Shown: positions 7,628-17,099, counted from the stretch's first letter. The stretch: DNA of 64,000 nucleotides from Galeruca laticollis (GCA_963921935.1 OY998180.1:102986614-103050613); one strand, 5' to 3'. The notes: generated from the letters alone by a model not told the origin. Translations and numbers: made by a program.

Positions 7628-8040
7628 ATGTTTCTTTTACTATTAATAATAATTCTACCTTTAGTGGCATCTGAGAAAATTGATGTAAATTATCGAAAGA
7701 TTTGGATATGTTAACAAGTCGGAACATGATATCACAAATATGTCATCGATTTTAAAAGCTTTCCAAGAGAAATTAAATTTTCCTGTAGATGGCACTCTAA
7801 ATCCTGCAACTATTCAACTATTAGAGCGACCTCGATGTAGTGTAAATGAAAACGATCATGATGGTGAACATTCGTATCGCGTTAGAACAAAATGGGAAAA
7901 AGACTAACCTAAATCGGTATTTTCCTCAAGCATCACCGTCATATGTTGCTGAAAAGGCATATTTGGCAACAAAATTCCAAATTTACAATTTAAACACCAG
8001 TCTAAAGGAACAGCACTTCTTACTCATGTACTACTTATGA
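7628..8040 (+). pseudogene. Broken matrix metalloproteinase-like gene (signal peptide, propeptide, start of catalytic domain)
   Basis: An ATG at 7628 opens a short frame with a textbook signal peptide (MFLLLLIIILPLVAS). A single-base shift near 7700 moves to a second frame that carries a peptidoglycan-binding-type propeptide (AFQEKLNFPVDGTLNPATIQ) and a cysteine switch (RPRCSVNE). A second one-base shift near 7900 moves to a third frame with the first strand of a matrixin catalytic domain (KKTNLNRYFPQASPS). The frame ends at 8040, before any HExxHxxGxxH zinc site. It therefore looks like a secreted MMP gene, frameshifted twice and truncated. Capture from a host or virus is inferred; MMPs are known in some insect viruses. 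Confidence 0.75.
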
Positions 8041-8299
8041 AACTTCAAATCGACGTAATAACGTGAAAAATTCTTGAAAACCTGTGGGAAGGAGCTAGGA
8101 TAAAAAATCAAGTTTCAAGGTTATATGAATATTGTTTTATTAATTGTATTTATATACATATTACATCAAATAAAAAAACAGTACATATTACATTAAAGGC
8201 AAAATGAAAATTATACATTTGACAGTACATATTAAATATAGTTATACAGATAAAAGCAAAAACTGAGGAATTTGAGCTTGTACAAGAAAACTTGAAATT
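8041..8299. other. AT-rich spacer, no gene seen
   Basis: Between the MMP-like pseudogene and the right inverted arm. It holds short repeats of an ACAGTACATATTA motif and no open frame of note. Confidence 0.6.
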
Positions 8300-8328
8300 A
8301 ATACACCACTCCCATAAACATCACAGTC

Positions 8329-9045
8329 ATGTCTCAACTGTTGAACTTAACGTCCACATCGAATGAATTATCCTTCACTCCTCCCACACCGATAATATTG
8401 AAACCTGAAAAAGAATACTTTATTGGTGTGTTGGGGTTTCATTCGTATCATTCTATACCGAATATCGATGGTGAGAAATTTTATTTCTACAATAAAAATG
8501 ATCGTAAGAAAGGACTCATCACCATTAACTTCCCGTCAGGATGTTACGAAATCACAGATATTGAAGCTTATCTCATCGATCAATTCAAATTGAAGACGGA
8601 TACAACTGTGGCCGATATATCTTTGAAGCCCAACAACAACACTCTTCAGTGTGAAATTTACAGTCGACAGCACGCCATCGATTTTCAATACCCTGATAGT
8701 TTGAGTAAAATACTAGGATTTTCTCCAAAGATACTAGATCCTGGTAAAGTCCACCGTTCCGATCTACCTGTTAACATTTGTAAAATATCAACTTTACTAT
8801 TCGATTGCAATATTGCTGAAGGATCGTTTGACGGAGATAAGCCTGCTCATATAATATTCAGTTTCCCAATTACAGTGGACCCTGGTTATGCAATCAACGA
8901 ACGACCAAACAATCCGATTTACTTAGCTGTGAGCAGCACAAACAAAATCACCAACATTACCGTAAGAGTGTTGAATCAAGATCTCGAACCAGTAAATTTT
9001 CGAGGAGAAAAAAGCACGTTACTTTTACATCTATTGGAACGTTAA
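8329..9045 (+). CDS. Penton (minor capsid) protein, right copy
   Basis: 238 aa, the same as the left copy apart from Ile for Thr at base 8852. The 5' flank diverges from the left copy at 8300 and lacks the TATTTAAATA box, so expression of this copy may be weaker or use another promoter. Its stop overlaps the ATG of the 60-aa gene by one base. Confidence 0.8.
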   Translation: MSQLLNLTSTSNELSFTPPTPIILKPEKEYFIGVLGFHSYHSIPNIDGEKFYFYNKNDRKKGLITINFPSGCYEITDIEAYLIDQFKLKTDTTVADISLKPNNNTLQCEIYSRQHAIDFQYPDSLSKILGFSPKILDPGKVHRSDLPVNICKISTLLFDCNIAEGSFDGDKPAHIIFSFPITVDPGYAINERPNNPIYLAVSSTNKITNITVRVLNQDLEPVNFRGEKSTLLLHLLER

Positions 9046-9227
9046 TGGGTCTACTTATCAACAACGACTATTATAAAAGTCCCTCATCATCTACAACAAA
9101 ATTAGTCTCTTGCAGATCGTTCAAAAGAACGAAGCTTCATCTAACTCCTGCAAATCGGGCGTTTCTCAAAGCAATCGGATTAAAGTTGAAGAAGAATGAC
9201 ACTAAAAAGAAAGTACGTGCGTTCTGA
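9045..9227 (+). CDS. Small basic protein between penton and MCP, right copy
   Basis: Identical 60-aa product to the left copy. It starts on the last base of the penton stop and ends 32 nt inside MCP in another frame. The exact preservation of both overlaps supports a real gene rather than a chance frame. Confidence 0.6.
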   Translation: MGLLINNDYYKSPSSSTTKLVSCRSFKRTKLHLTPANRAFLKAIGLKLKKNDTKKKVRAF

Positions 9228-10473
9228 TAGGACACCACCATCAACGAAAATATCTTCGATATTTGACCTTTACCGAGATCCACAATATGAAGAGTCGATA
9301 AGAAAAGAAGATTTTCACACCTATGTTCCTTATGTGAAATCATTCAATAACAGCGATTCTGTGGAATTTGACATACAACAAACTGACGCATTTTTTCTCA
9401 TGTACGAAACTCAACTTGAAATTAAGGGAAAATTAGAAGTTAGTGGCGGAGGAGGACATGTTAATCTAACGCCAAATTGCGGTGCATTCCTCTTCGATTC
9501 TTGTTCCTACATTCAAAGTGGAAAGGAAATAGAAATAGTACGAGATCCCGGTATAGTAACTACCGCAAGAAGTTTGTTGTGTTATAATCCACAATCGAAA
9601 GAAATGGCTTTAGCTGGCTGGAATTATCCCAATAAACCGCTATTGAATGATGTTGATAAATCGTTTAGTTTGTTGATTCCTCTAAAACACATTTTCAATG
9701 TATTCAATGACTATACTAAAATCACATATGGAAAACAAACTTTTCGATTCATACGTGCTCGTCATGATAACGATGCTGTAATAGTAAATGAAGTAACAAC
9801 AGGTACTACGACATCTAACACTACAATAAAGTTTGTTATAGATAGCATGGCATTGAAAGTTAAACACGTCTATCCTAACGATGAAATAAAATTACGTATG
9901 ATGGAGCAAATAAAAAGTGATCGACCAATATTCATTCCGTTCAGGAAATGGGAACTTTGTGTATTGCCTACGTTAACGAAAGACGCTAAAAATGAGATTT
10001 GGTCAGTTAAAACGAGCTCGTCTGTCGAGAGACCTCGATATGTTATCGTATGCTTTCAAATAGATAGACGCAACAAGAAGACAAACGATCCTTCGCAATT
10101 AGATCACTTGAACACCAACAATGTAAGATTGGCTTTGAACGGAGATTTTTGGCCCACCGAACGATTAAAGATGGATTTCGGAAAAAACGACTATACTCTT
10201 GCCTATCATAATTACGCTTCATTCTATAGAAGCTATACCAATTCCAGCATAGTACATCCAACATTGGACTATGAAGCATTCAAAGATCGTGCTCTCTTTG
10301 TCATAGACTGTTCCAAACAGGAGGAGGGTATGAGGGCATCGACAGTTGATATAAAAGTGGAAATTGAAGTAGGTGTAGGATTTCCTGCAAATACTAGAGC
10401 ATATTGTATAATTATACATGACTGTTTATTAGAGTATTACCCCCTAACGGAAATTATCAAAACGATCATATAA
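9196..10473 (+). CDS. Major capsid protein, right (complete) copy
   Basis: A 425-aa frame from MTLKRKYVRSD. It has a short basic N-terminus, then a beta-rich body with a Gly-rich loop (SGGGGHVN), a central EIWSVKTSSSVERPRYV segment and a C-terminal LLEYYPLTEI. Size, position behind penton, and the surrounding gene set identify it as the Polinton/adintovirus double-jelly-roll capsid protein that builds the shell as trimers. It is intact. The window holds only 277 codons of the other copy. Confidence 0.82.
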   Translation: MTLKRKYVRSDRTPPSTKISSIFDLYRDPQYEESIRKEDFHTYVPYVKSFNNSDSVEFDIQQTDAFFLMYETQLEIKGKLEVSGGGGHVNLTPNCGAFLFDSCSYIQSGKEIEIVRDPGIVTTARSLLCYNPQSKEMALAGWNYPNKPLLNDVDKSFSLLIPLKHIFNVFNDYTKITYGKQTFRFIRARHDNDAVIVNEVTTGTTTSNTTIKFVIDSMALKVKHVYPNDEIKLRMMEQIKSDRPIFIPFRKWELCVLPTLTKDAKNEIWSVKTSSSVERPRYVIVCFQIDRRNKKTNDPSQLDHLNTNNVRLALNGDFWPTERLKMDFGKNDYTLAYHNYASFYRSYTNSSIVHPTLDYEAFKDRALFVIDCSKQEEGMRASTVDIKVEIEVGVGFPANTRAYCIIIHDCLLEYYPLTEIIKTII

Positions 10474-10518
10474 TACCAGTGTTGAAATACACAGCGAGAC
10501 AGTTACAAATAAACCACG

Positions 10519-11007
10519 ATGAGAATAGCATTCATTGACATTCAAGGCTTCATTATCGAGGGTACATTCCATACTAAGGAATTGTCCATCGAAATCGGAT
10601 ATAAACATAGACACTACATATTTAAGCCGCCACAACCCTTTCATTTGCTAAGCAATCAAGATAAAATAACAAACAACTTTTTGGAACACCATATCCATGG
10701 AATCAAGTATTCTTCTGGCGATGTTGATTATTCAAAATTGGACGAGATTTTGAAAAGTACAATGTCTAATGTCGATTGTATTTACGTTCGCGGTAATCAG
10801 AAATATGAATTTTTACAAAAGAAATGTGAAGAATATGGAATTTCTACGACAACTGTTGTTGATGTCTGCAAGTTTGATGGAACGTCCTCAGCCATGGAAA
10901 GTTTGAAAAAACATTCGAATGCTTGTCATGCCGATGGGGCTTTCAATTGTACACAAATTAATGTAGAACGATTACGATGTTGGTTTTTAAATGTAATACC
11001 ATTGTAA
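10519..11007 (+). CDS. 162-aa Polinton-associated protein of unknown function
   Basis: The N-terminus MRIAFIDIQGF with a KELSIEIGYKH segment resembles a small family often seen with insect mobile elements. The C-terminal part has spaced Cys/His (KKHSNACHADGAFNC) and a NVERLRCWFL ending. The first strand with an Asp (FIDIQGF) is compatible with an RNase H/exonuclease-like fold, but I see no full catalytic set, so this is only a suggestion. It lies 45 nt after MCP on the same strand, probably in the same late block. If the inverted arm extends past the window, a second copy should exist. Confidence 0.55.
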   Translation: MRIAFIDIQGFIIEGTFHTKELSIEIGYKHRHYIFKPPQPFHLLSNQDKITNNFLEHHIHGIKYSSGDVDYSKLDEILKSTMSNVDCIYVRGNQKYEFLQKKCEEYGISTTTVVDVCKFDGTSSAMESLKKHSNACHADGAFNCTQINVERLRCWFLNVIPL

Positions 11008-11024
11008 TTTTACTCAAATAAATA

Positions 11025-11457
11025 GAAAAAATTGATGAGTTGTTTTATTGAAACACATTGTATACTCATTTATGTCTATACTACATGAAGACTTAAACTT
11101 TCGTTTTACAATATTCAATATAATTTTCAATATTAAAATAAATACTGATGTTAAAATTATACATGTCATTGCAAAAACATTATTAATTTCATCCTTGATG
11201 GCATCCTGTTGTTCCCGAACCTTCTGTATCCAAAACGTAAAAGTTCTTGTTGAATTTCTTATGAAAAAATTGATGAGTTGTTTTATTGAAACACATTGTA
11301 AACTCATTTATGTCTATATTACATGAAGACTTAAACTTTCGTTTTACAATATTCAATATAATTTTCAATATTAAAATAAATACTGATGTTAAAATTATAC
11401 ATGTCATTGCAAAAACATTATTAATTTCATCCTTGATGGCATCTTGTTGTTCCCGAA
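11025..11457. repeat. 195-bp tandem duplication with a 43-bp fibre-gene insert between copies
   Basis: 11025-11219 and 11263-11457 are near-identical direct copies. The 43 bp between them (11220-11262) is an inverted piece of the fibre-like gene around 5409-5450, with about one mismatch. The duplication covers the end of the small membrane-protein gene. Confidence 0.9.
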
Positions 11458-11473
11458 TTGTATTATTCATCAT
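11189..11473 (-). CDS. Small single-pass membrane protein, 3' end altered by tandem duplication
   Basis: The frame starts MMNNTIREQQDAIKDEI. It has a hydrophobic segment (MTCIILTSVFILILKIILN) flanked by KRKFK, i.e. one transmembrane helix with a basic cytosolic side, and then a Cys/Asn-rich tail. The end is chimeric: the duplicated block runs into the inverted fibre-gene fragment. The second duplicate (down to 11014) keeps what looks like the original end. The ATG overlaps the stop of the upstream 11470-11664 gene (ATATGATG), suggesting coupled translation. Role unknown. Confidence 0.5.
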   Translation of the reverse strand: MMNNTIREQQDAIKDEINNVFAMTCIILTSVFILILKIILNIVKRKFKSSCNIDINEFTMCFNKTTHQFFHKKFNKNFYVLDTEGSGTTGCHQG

Positions 11474-11664
11474 ATTGTAGCCGGTTCAATTCTGTGGATA
11501 TTTTTTTGTAGGCGCTGATTTTTGAAGACGTTATCCTCCAAGCACATTCGCTCCAATTGCTTTATCAGTTTAATCTTATTTTCATAAATTGAAATATCTT
11601 TACTCAATTCTCGAACGCTTTTAGAAAATTCCTCCAATTTGCGTCTATACTCTTCCGATGACAT
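11470..11664 (-). CDS. Small coiled-coil protein
   Basis: About 64 aa from MSSEEYRRKLEEF (another ATG nine codons upstream is possible). Almost entirely charged heptads, so a short helix or coiled coil is likely. It is the first gene of a two-gene minus-strand unit with the membrane protein, converging on the MCP/162-aa block. No family recognised. Confidence 0.5.
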   Translation of the reverse strand: MSSEEYRRKLEEFSKSVRELSKDISIYENKIKLIKQLERMCLEDNVFKNQRLQKNIHRIEPATI

Positions 11665-11691
11665 TGTGATACAAACACTCAATTCTCTCAT

Positions 11692-12077
11692 TCATTTATT
11701 ATAAAAGAAATCATGCACATGCTTTCAAGACTTTCAAAATACCCCGTATAAAAAAAAAGACATCAGTTAAATATGATTTTAAAAAAACTGCAACATAAAA
11801 TCTATTTTTATTAATTCGATAGAAAACTAGATTCTGCTGTTTCATGAATAAACTCAGTTTAGATTTTATCGTAAATGACTAATACAATATCAAGTTGATA
11901 TCATATATTTTTTAACAGATACTAAAGTAATATTCCGTAATATGAAGTAATATTCCCTTATCATGACATTCCAATCTTATCATATTTTGAAACAAGTTCG
12001 CTATTGTCTGAATAAATGATTTGGTTTGCACGTGTTTGCTAGCTATTGCAAAATATTACCCACTAAGCGAATTTAAT
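11692..12077. other. AT-rich DNA, probable end of the Polinton-like element
   Basis: No open frame of note. The element terminus and its target duplication should lie here or a little further right, but cannot be fixed without the left end. Confidence 0.5.
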
Positions 12078-12429
12078 ATAATGCGAGATTTCATTTATTA
12101 CAATATAAAAAACCTTCTATAAAATGATATGAATTCACACACATATCCGTTTTAAAAAAAGTTGGTTATCGATCTAATAACATTCCTTTGAGAATTTCAA
12201 AATATTGTACCAATGGTTAGATCCCCATCACTTATTGCTAAGTTGCAACGTCTAATGTGGTTGCTGTAATCTGTTTGTTTGTCTTAGATGTATTCATAAT
12301 AATGCGAGATTTCATTTATTACAATATAAAAAACCTTCTATAAAATGATATGAATTCACACACATATCCGTTTTAAAAAAAAATGTTGGTTATCAATCTA
12401 ATAACATTCCTTTGAGAATTTCAAAATAT
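12078..12429 (+). repeat. ~130-bp direct repeat pair
   Basis: 12078-12205 and 12299-12429 share ~130 bp (starting ATAATGCGAGATTTC, ending TTTCAAAATAT) with a few differences, separated by 93 bp. No coding potential. It could be a LINE or MITE tail, or a local duplication. Confidence 0.9.
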
Positions 12430-12559
12430 AGAACCCTTAACTGCATAGCCCCTCCCCCTCGTAAGCACTACCCCTCATCTCTTACACACACACAATCCTC
12501 CATATATTTTCTTTCTTCTAATTACTTCTTGTATACATCCTTATTTACTTTTTACGCAA

Positions 12560-13250
12560 CCCCCCCGTAGACGCTACCCTTAAAAGCCTCTTCGCTTCTT
12601 CTAAATCACCCTCTACCTTATACACGTAAAAACATACACACTTATTTACTTTTTGCATAACCCCCGTTCTTGTATACACCCTTATTTACGTAATCCCCGT
12701 AGACGCTCCACTCCCCCGTAGACGCTACCCTTAAAACCCTCTTCGCTTCTTCTAAATCACCCTCTACCTTATACACGTAAAAACAAACACACTTTTTGCA
12801 TAACCCCCGTTCTTGTATACACCCTTGCGTAATCCCCGTAGACGCTACCCTTAAAAACCCCTTCGCTTCTTCTAAACCACCCTCTACCTTATACACGTAA
12901 CAACATACACACTTATTTACTTTCTGCATAACCCCCGTAGCCGCTACCGTCATTATCCCCAAAAATTTTGGCAATTGGCCCAGGCCAAACCCCCAAAAAA
13001 CTTTTTGCATAACCCCCGTAGACGCTACCCTTAAAAACCCCTTCGCTTCTTCTAAACCACCCTCTACCTTATACACGTAACAACATACACACTTATTTAC
13101 TTTTTGCATAACCCCCGTACACCCTTACTTGCGTAATCCCCGTAGACGCTACCCTTAAAAACCCCTTCGCTTCTTCTAAACCACCCTCTACCTTATACAC
13201 GTAACAACATACACACTTTTTGCATAACCCCCGTAGACGCTACCGTCATT
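12560..13250. repeat. C-rich minisatellite, ~115-180-bp units
   Basis: At least five copies of a core starting CGTAGACGCTACCCTTAAAA and continuing CTTCGCTTCTTCTAAA, CACCCTCTACCTTATACACG and a TTTTGCATAACCCCC tail. Core starts lie near 12568, 12718, 12838, 13018 and 13142, so spacing is mostly a multiple of 3, which keeps a 155-codon minus-strand frame open (12642-13109). The plus strand is strongly pyrimidine-biased. I treat the frame as a by-product of the repeat. Confidence 0.85.
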
Positions 13251-13403
13251 ACTTGCTAACCATCTAGAGACTTCTTTTACTTCTTGTAAACCCTCTGGAA
13301 ACTTCTTCCTATCGGTAACCACCCATAGGCCATCCGCCTGTTCATCCGATAAAGTGTCACAGAACATACGTGTATTACCTACTCCCGAATCATATTGAAA
13401 TTG

Positions 13404-13406
<3 letters not shown>
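13188..13406 (-). other. Unidentified coding-like stretch joined to the minisatellite
   Basis: A 72-codon open frame without repeats: residues such as GVGNTRMFCDTLSDEQADGL, WVVTDRKKFPEGLQEV and SRWLASNDGSVYGG. It reads like a real folded protein fragment, unlike the surroundings, and its 3' end runs into the repeat unit. No family recognised. It may be one exon or the 3' end of a dead gene from which the minisatellite grew. Confidence 0.4.

Positions 13407-13407
<1 letters not shown>

Positions 13408-13442
<35 letters not shown>
13408..13442. repeat. (AT)n microsatellite
   Basis: About 35 bp of AT dinucleotides next to the coding-like stretch. Confidence 0.95.
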
Positions 13443-13446
<4 letters not shown>

Positions 13447-13569
13447 AAAACAAGAATTCAACCTTTTATTCTCACCTTCTTAAATTGTAGATGTCTTTTA
13501 TCTGTTTGTGAATGTTGTAATTCATAATATGTTGTTTTTAATAAATGTTTTTAAATAAGAATAACCTGA

Positions 13570-14400
13570 ATATTATTCTGGACACAAAAGTCACAAACAT
13601 GGAGACACCATTAAAATTACACGTAAAACAGATGCAAAAAGTGGTTAAACTTTTTAAGAGCAATCATGAAGGCATGGCTATGGGCTGATATAAACGTTGG
13701 CCTCCTATTTGACCACTGTTATAATAGGTATATCCTGGATTATGGGGCTATACTATATGGATCTGTCAATAAAACTTTATTCCACCAAATTGAAATGTTA
13801 TAAAATAATGCATTGAAAATATATCTAGGTGCTATGAAATCCGCGCCTGTTGAGGGTTTGTATGTAGAAAGCCTCGAATCCCCTTTCAAGTGAAGAATAG
13901 ATATGTTAAGTTCCAAATTTATAACAAAAACTTCGCACCATAACTTGGAATTATTCAGTTCCATTGCCTTATTAAATACATATGATTTAATCAATAGTTA
14001 CTGGGCTCACAAAAATTCCCCACCGTAATGTGAGGCGATACAGAATAGCGAAATAAACTTTCAAACAATAGCTGAAAACAAAATCACATGGAGTGAGACG
14101 ATTTTGAGTCCTTTTTTATTCCCACAAAAGTAATTATTCCCAAATATAGCGAAAATGGTATGATAAGATCAAATTTCTTAAGCTGAATTTGTGAATCCGT
14201 TTCTTCCCATATCTTTATTTATCTGACGCCTTTAATGGTTCTCTTGGAGTATGCTGCGCCTCGTATGTTCCACCATGTGCCGAAAAAATACAAACTATGC
14301 AAAATGTATCCATATGTAATGCAGTAGCTTTAGCAATTATTCACTCTTCATTTTATCGTAGAGTCCAGTTTCAAACAGTAAGTTATTGCTACAGATTCTT
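13570..14400 (+). pseudogene. Non-LTR retrotransposon fragment (RT C-terminus into RNase H)
   Basis: Conceptual translation with stops shows the post-RT region of I/Jockey-type LINEs (LDYGAILYGS, then NNALKIYLGAMKSAPVEGL) and, about 400 nt on, an RNase H-like start around SMLRLVCSTMCRKN. Several stops and at least one frameshift; no intact frame. Confidence 0.6.
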
Positions 14401-14594
14401 TGTCCGTCTTGGAAGCAATAAAAAATATAAACATACCCAACAATTATTCAAACCCATACATATTTCAAATAAAAAACGCATATTTACATTATCAAAAAGA
14501 ACCCTTCAAATTACACTTTTATGAGTTAAAGCCCATGTTGGTCTGGCTTTCAACGAAAAATTGGGTAAACCTGCGGTCACTACAGGTCAAAACA

Positions 14595-14903
14595 TCAACT
14601 GTTATATAAGTAATTCCGGGATTCATCACTGGAACGGATAGTGTTCCGTTCCTGATTCCACACTAGTCGTTCTTGGCACCACTGAAGCCGATTTCTTCGA
14701 CGTTCCAGAGTTGAGGGTAACACCAACTGAGGTCGGTATAAAAAAACTTCAAACTTTCTTATCCGTCTATAAATACTTCGCATTCCAATCACCCTTCCAT
14801 GTTCTGTGAACCACCGACTTGCTATTGCCCTTGTCGATGAGAAACGATCTCTTAGAGCTAATAATTTTAGGCGTCGATCTTGGCCCTGTGTTGTACTGCT
14901 CAC
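14595..14903 (-). pseudogene. Tc1-like transposase fragment
   Basis: A 102-aa frame with the second helix-turn-helix and linker of Tc1-family transposases (QDRRLKLLALRDRFSSTRAI, ERRRNRLQWCQERLVWNQER) ending at a degraded SDESRN, the first catalytic Asp region. The rest of the DDE domain is missing. This is a DNA-transposon relic; terminal repeats were not found. Confidence 0.75.
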
Positions 14904-14939
14904 TCGTCCTTTGCCTGTTCGTGTTCGGGCTTAATAAAA

Positions 14940-16010
14940 TAATATTTACTGGTTGTTAACGTTTCCATATCACTGATATATTTTAGTTTTTGATCGAGTT
15001 TGTACAGTTAATCGGTGAGTGAAAGGAATGGCGAGAGGAACATGGTTAGTTGTTGTTCAATTTTTATAAATATTCTCATTACTTGAGTCTATTCTAAATT
15101 TCTCATGCTAAACTCTCCATTGAAATACAGATGAAATGTGGATTAGATAATTGCAGGACATTGAACATCGCAAATTCCATACGTTTCGTCAAATTTTATT
15201 ATTCTGACTAGCATTTTAGATCTGTGTTCAACAACGGTAAATTTCTGATTTCAGTTTTCAGAAAATTTTCACTTCTGCGATCCCATTTCAAAGATCCCTA
15301 ATCTATTTTCCAACATATGTTTTTTTATTCTTCAATGTTGGATTAATCCGGTCCTAAATGGAAAAATGAAAAGAGTTTTCCATTTCCGAAACGGGCGTTA
15401 TGCCGCAACGGCGGCGACGCTTCATTCTCTCTGGAAAACGGACGCGGAAACAGGAAAAATTAGTATAAATTGCTAATAGAAACTGTAGAATGACAGACAA
15501 GCATTGATTTTCACGTTTCTGGTGGAAGCACCTAATTAACTTAATTTAATTATCTAATTCACGTGTAGTTTTAGGATTTAATTATTTTAATGTATTTCAA
15601 CAAACAAGTTAACTCAATAGACTGTTTACTGAATCACTTATCTGATATACTAACCATAGTCTATTAAGCAATTTTGAAAAAGAAAATGATTAAAGTAAAT
15701 AACTTGTGGTGCAGAAACTTGAAAATGGATAGCAAGTAGGAGAATAAGTATTGAATCTGGCTTTGACATAGGAAAAAGCCGTTAAATGGATAGAACGCAG
15801 GAAAATGAGGTTTGAAATCGGAAAAAGCTGAAAATAACGGTTTCTTACAAATGAGATAGGAGACTAAAATGAAAAACCATCAAAAACTAAGACAGGCAAA
15901 AATACAATACTTACGCGAATTATGCTAGATATTAATTAGTACATGTGGTGTCAGTTTTATTAAGTGATTTATCAGTATGTCGCCGTTAATTGTTGTTTTG
16001 TTTGTTTCAG
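14940..16010. other. Non-coding, intron-like DNA
   Basis: No significant open frame or recognised repeat. It ends in a pyrimidine-rich tract and CAG just before the exon at 16011, which fits an intron. Confidence 0.4.
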
Positions 16011-16305
16011 TTCAACAAATGTACGGTTCTAACGGCGCCATGAAGTCCAGCACCGGTAGCATGACGACGTTAACGGTAACAACGACGGGTGGTGGTCCAG
16101 GTGGAGGCGGCGGTATCCACCAGCCCCAACAGCCGGGAAACTGGTGCCACCCTGCGGGCCCACTAGGGTTCCGCCTCAGCACGCCGGTCCGGGTCCGCCT
16201 TTACTGCCAGGCAAAGTGAGATTAGCACCTCCCGTCAACGGCGGAGGAGCTGACACCGAACACGTCTCTTCTAGCCAGAAAGACGAGTGGTTCGTCTAGC
16301 AGTAG
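16011..16305 (+). CDS. Candidate host-gene exon (Gly/Pro/Ser-rich) with two compensating frame breaks
   Basis: GC-rich relative to its surroundings and bounded by TTTGTTTCAG and AG|GTAAGC. The entry frame reads MYGSNGAMKSSTGSMTTLTV and a Gly run. After a shift near 16150 another frame reads PPQHAGPGPPLLPGKVRLAP. From about 16226 the entry frame resumes with natural-looking sequence (LTPNTSLLARKTSGSSSS) to the donor. Without the two shifts there is a TGA at 16217. Either the sequence has two indel errors or the exon is decaying. The protein was not identified; a disordered region of a neuronal or signalling protein is possible. Confidence 0.5.
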
Positions 16306-16794
16306 GTAAGCACACTCTCTATTAGTTTATCGTAAAGAGAGTCGTAGTCTCTCTTTCTTATGAACCCATTAACTGCCGCACTAGTTTGTATCTCTGCTCA
16401 AATGTTCCAGTATTTCTTTGAACCCCTGCAGGTGAATGAAAGAAGTACTACTTTCAATCTTTTTGATCTCTTCTTATTTTTTAAAAAGTAGAGCTCAAGT
16501 TTCTAAAAGCTATAGAAATATATGTTGTATAGTACGCGCAAAACATATAATGCAGAAATGTAATGGCATATCCTCTTTCAGTAATGTTGCGGAGCTAGAC
16601 TCTGAAAGGTATTAATATTTTGTTTATTTTTTCCAATAGCTGGGGCATCATCTAAATAGTGAGCCGTCCTTATCGCTTGTAGACACGTGCGTGTTTTGAA
16701 AAAACTGCTATTTCAAAATATGCTTATAGTTCAGTGAAAATAATATGTTATTTGAAAATTATATTACTAATTCTTGTGCATAAAACGAGATATA
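16306..16794. other. No gene seen
   Basis: AT-rich sequence between the candidate exon and the first Penelope-like copy. Nothing recognised. Confidence 0.5.
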
Positions 16795-17099
16795 AGTGTT
16801 TTAAATGAAACTCACGGTTTCTAGTTAATTCCACAATATAATAAAAGTTATTGAAAATTCTAAAAAATTGACAATTGTTTCGATAAATCAATATCATCGT
16901 CAGAATGACAGAAGTTACATTTCATTTGATGCCTACCTGATGTTAGTAGTTAATTTTGGCTAGACCAAGAAGTGACCTAACTTGTGATTGACTTAATATA
17001 TGTTTATAGAAAAAAGAAGGAAATGTGATATATCCTGGATATCATTTTTCCAATTAAGATCAGTATATTTGTGCAATGATATAGAAAACCAGGAAAACT

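Larger units (their letters stand above)
8300..10027 (+). repeat. Right arm of the near-perfect inverted repeat
   Basis: This is the reverse complement of 1-1728 (two mismatches). Homology certainly continues to 10027, which pairs with base 1, and may continue through the rest of MCP and the genes to 11.7 kb. The inner end at 8300 lacks the TATA-like sequence found upstream of the left penton copy, so the left junction looks like the native arrangement. Confidence 0.97.
1..11700. mobile_element. Polinton/Maverick-like (adintovirus-like) element, left end outside window
   Basis: Seen: a run of virion-type and integrase genes (penton, MCP, adenain-like protease, A32/FtsK-like ATPase, retroviral-type integrase with chromodomain, PX and PY-like proteins), which is the diagnostic Polinton gene set. 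Gene order is symmetrical: capsid genes lie in two nearly identical inverted arms around a unique centre. No open frame has the size or motifs of protein-primed DNA polymerase B. The right boundary is a guess. Genes stop near 11.69 kb and I could not recognise terminal inverted repeat ends or a target duplication, because the left end is missing. Almost every gene is intact, unlike the other elements here, so insertion or gene conversion is probably recent. Confidence 0.85.

Noticed and set aside
11700..12430. Right terminal inverted repeat of the Polinton-like element
   Set aside because: Cannot be tested because the left terminus is outside the window; the direct repeats at 12078 and 12299 are not inverted copies of anything at the left.
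12642..13109. 155-codon minus-strand frame with repeated Cys/Gly segments as a secreted repeat protein
   Set aside because: The frame follows repeat units whose spacing is mostly a multiple of three; one unit breaks the phase, and no signal peptide or homologous domain is seen.
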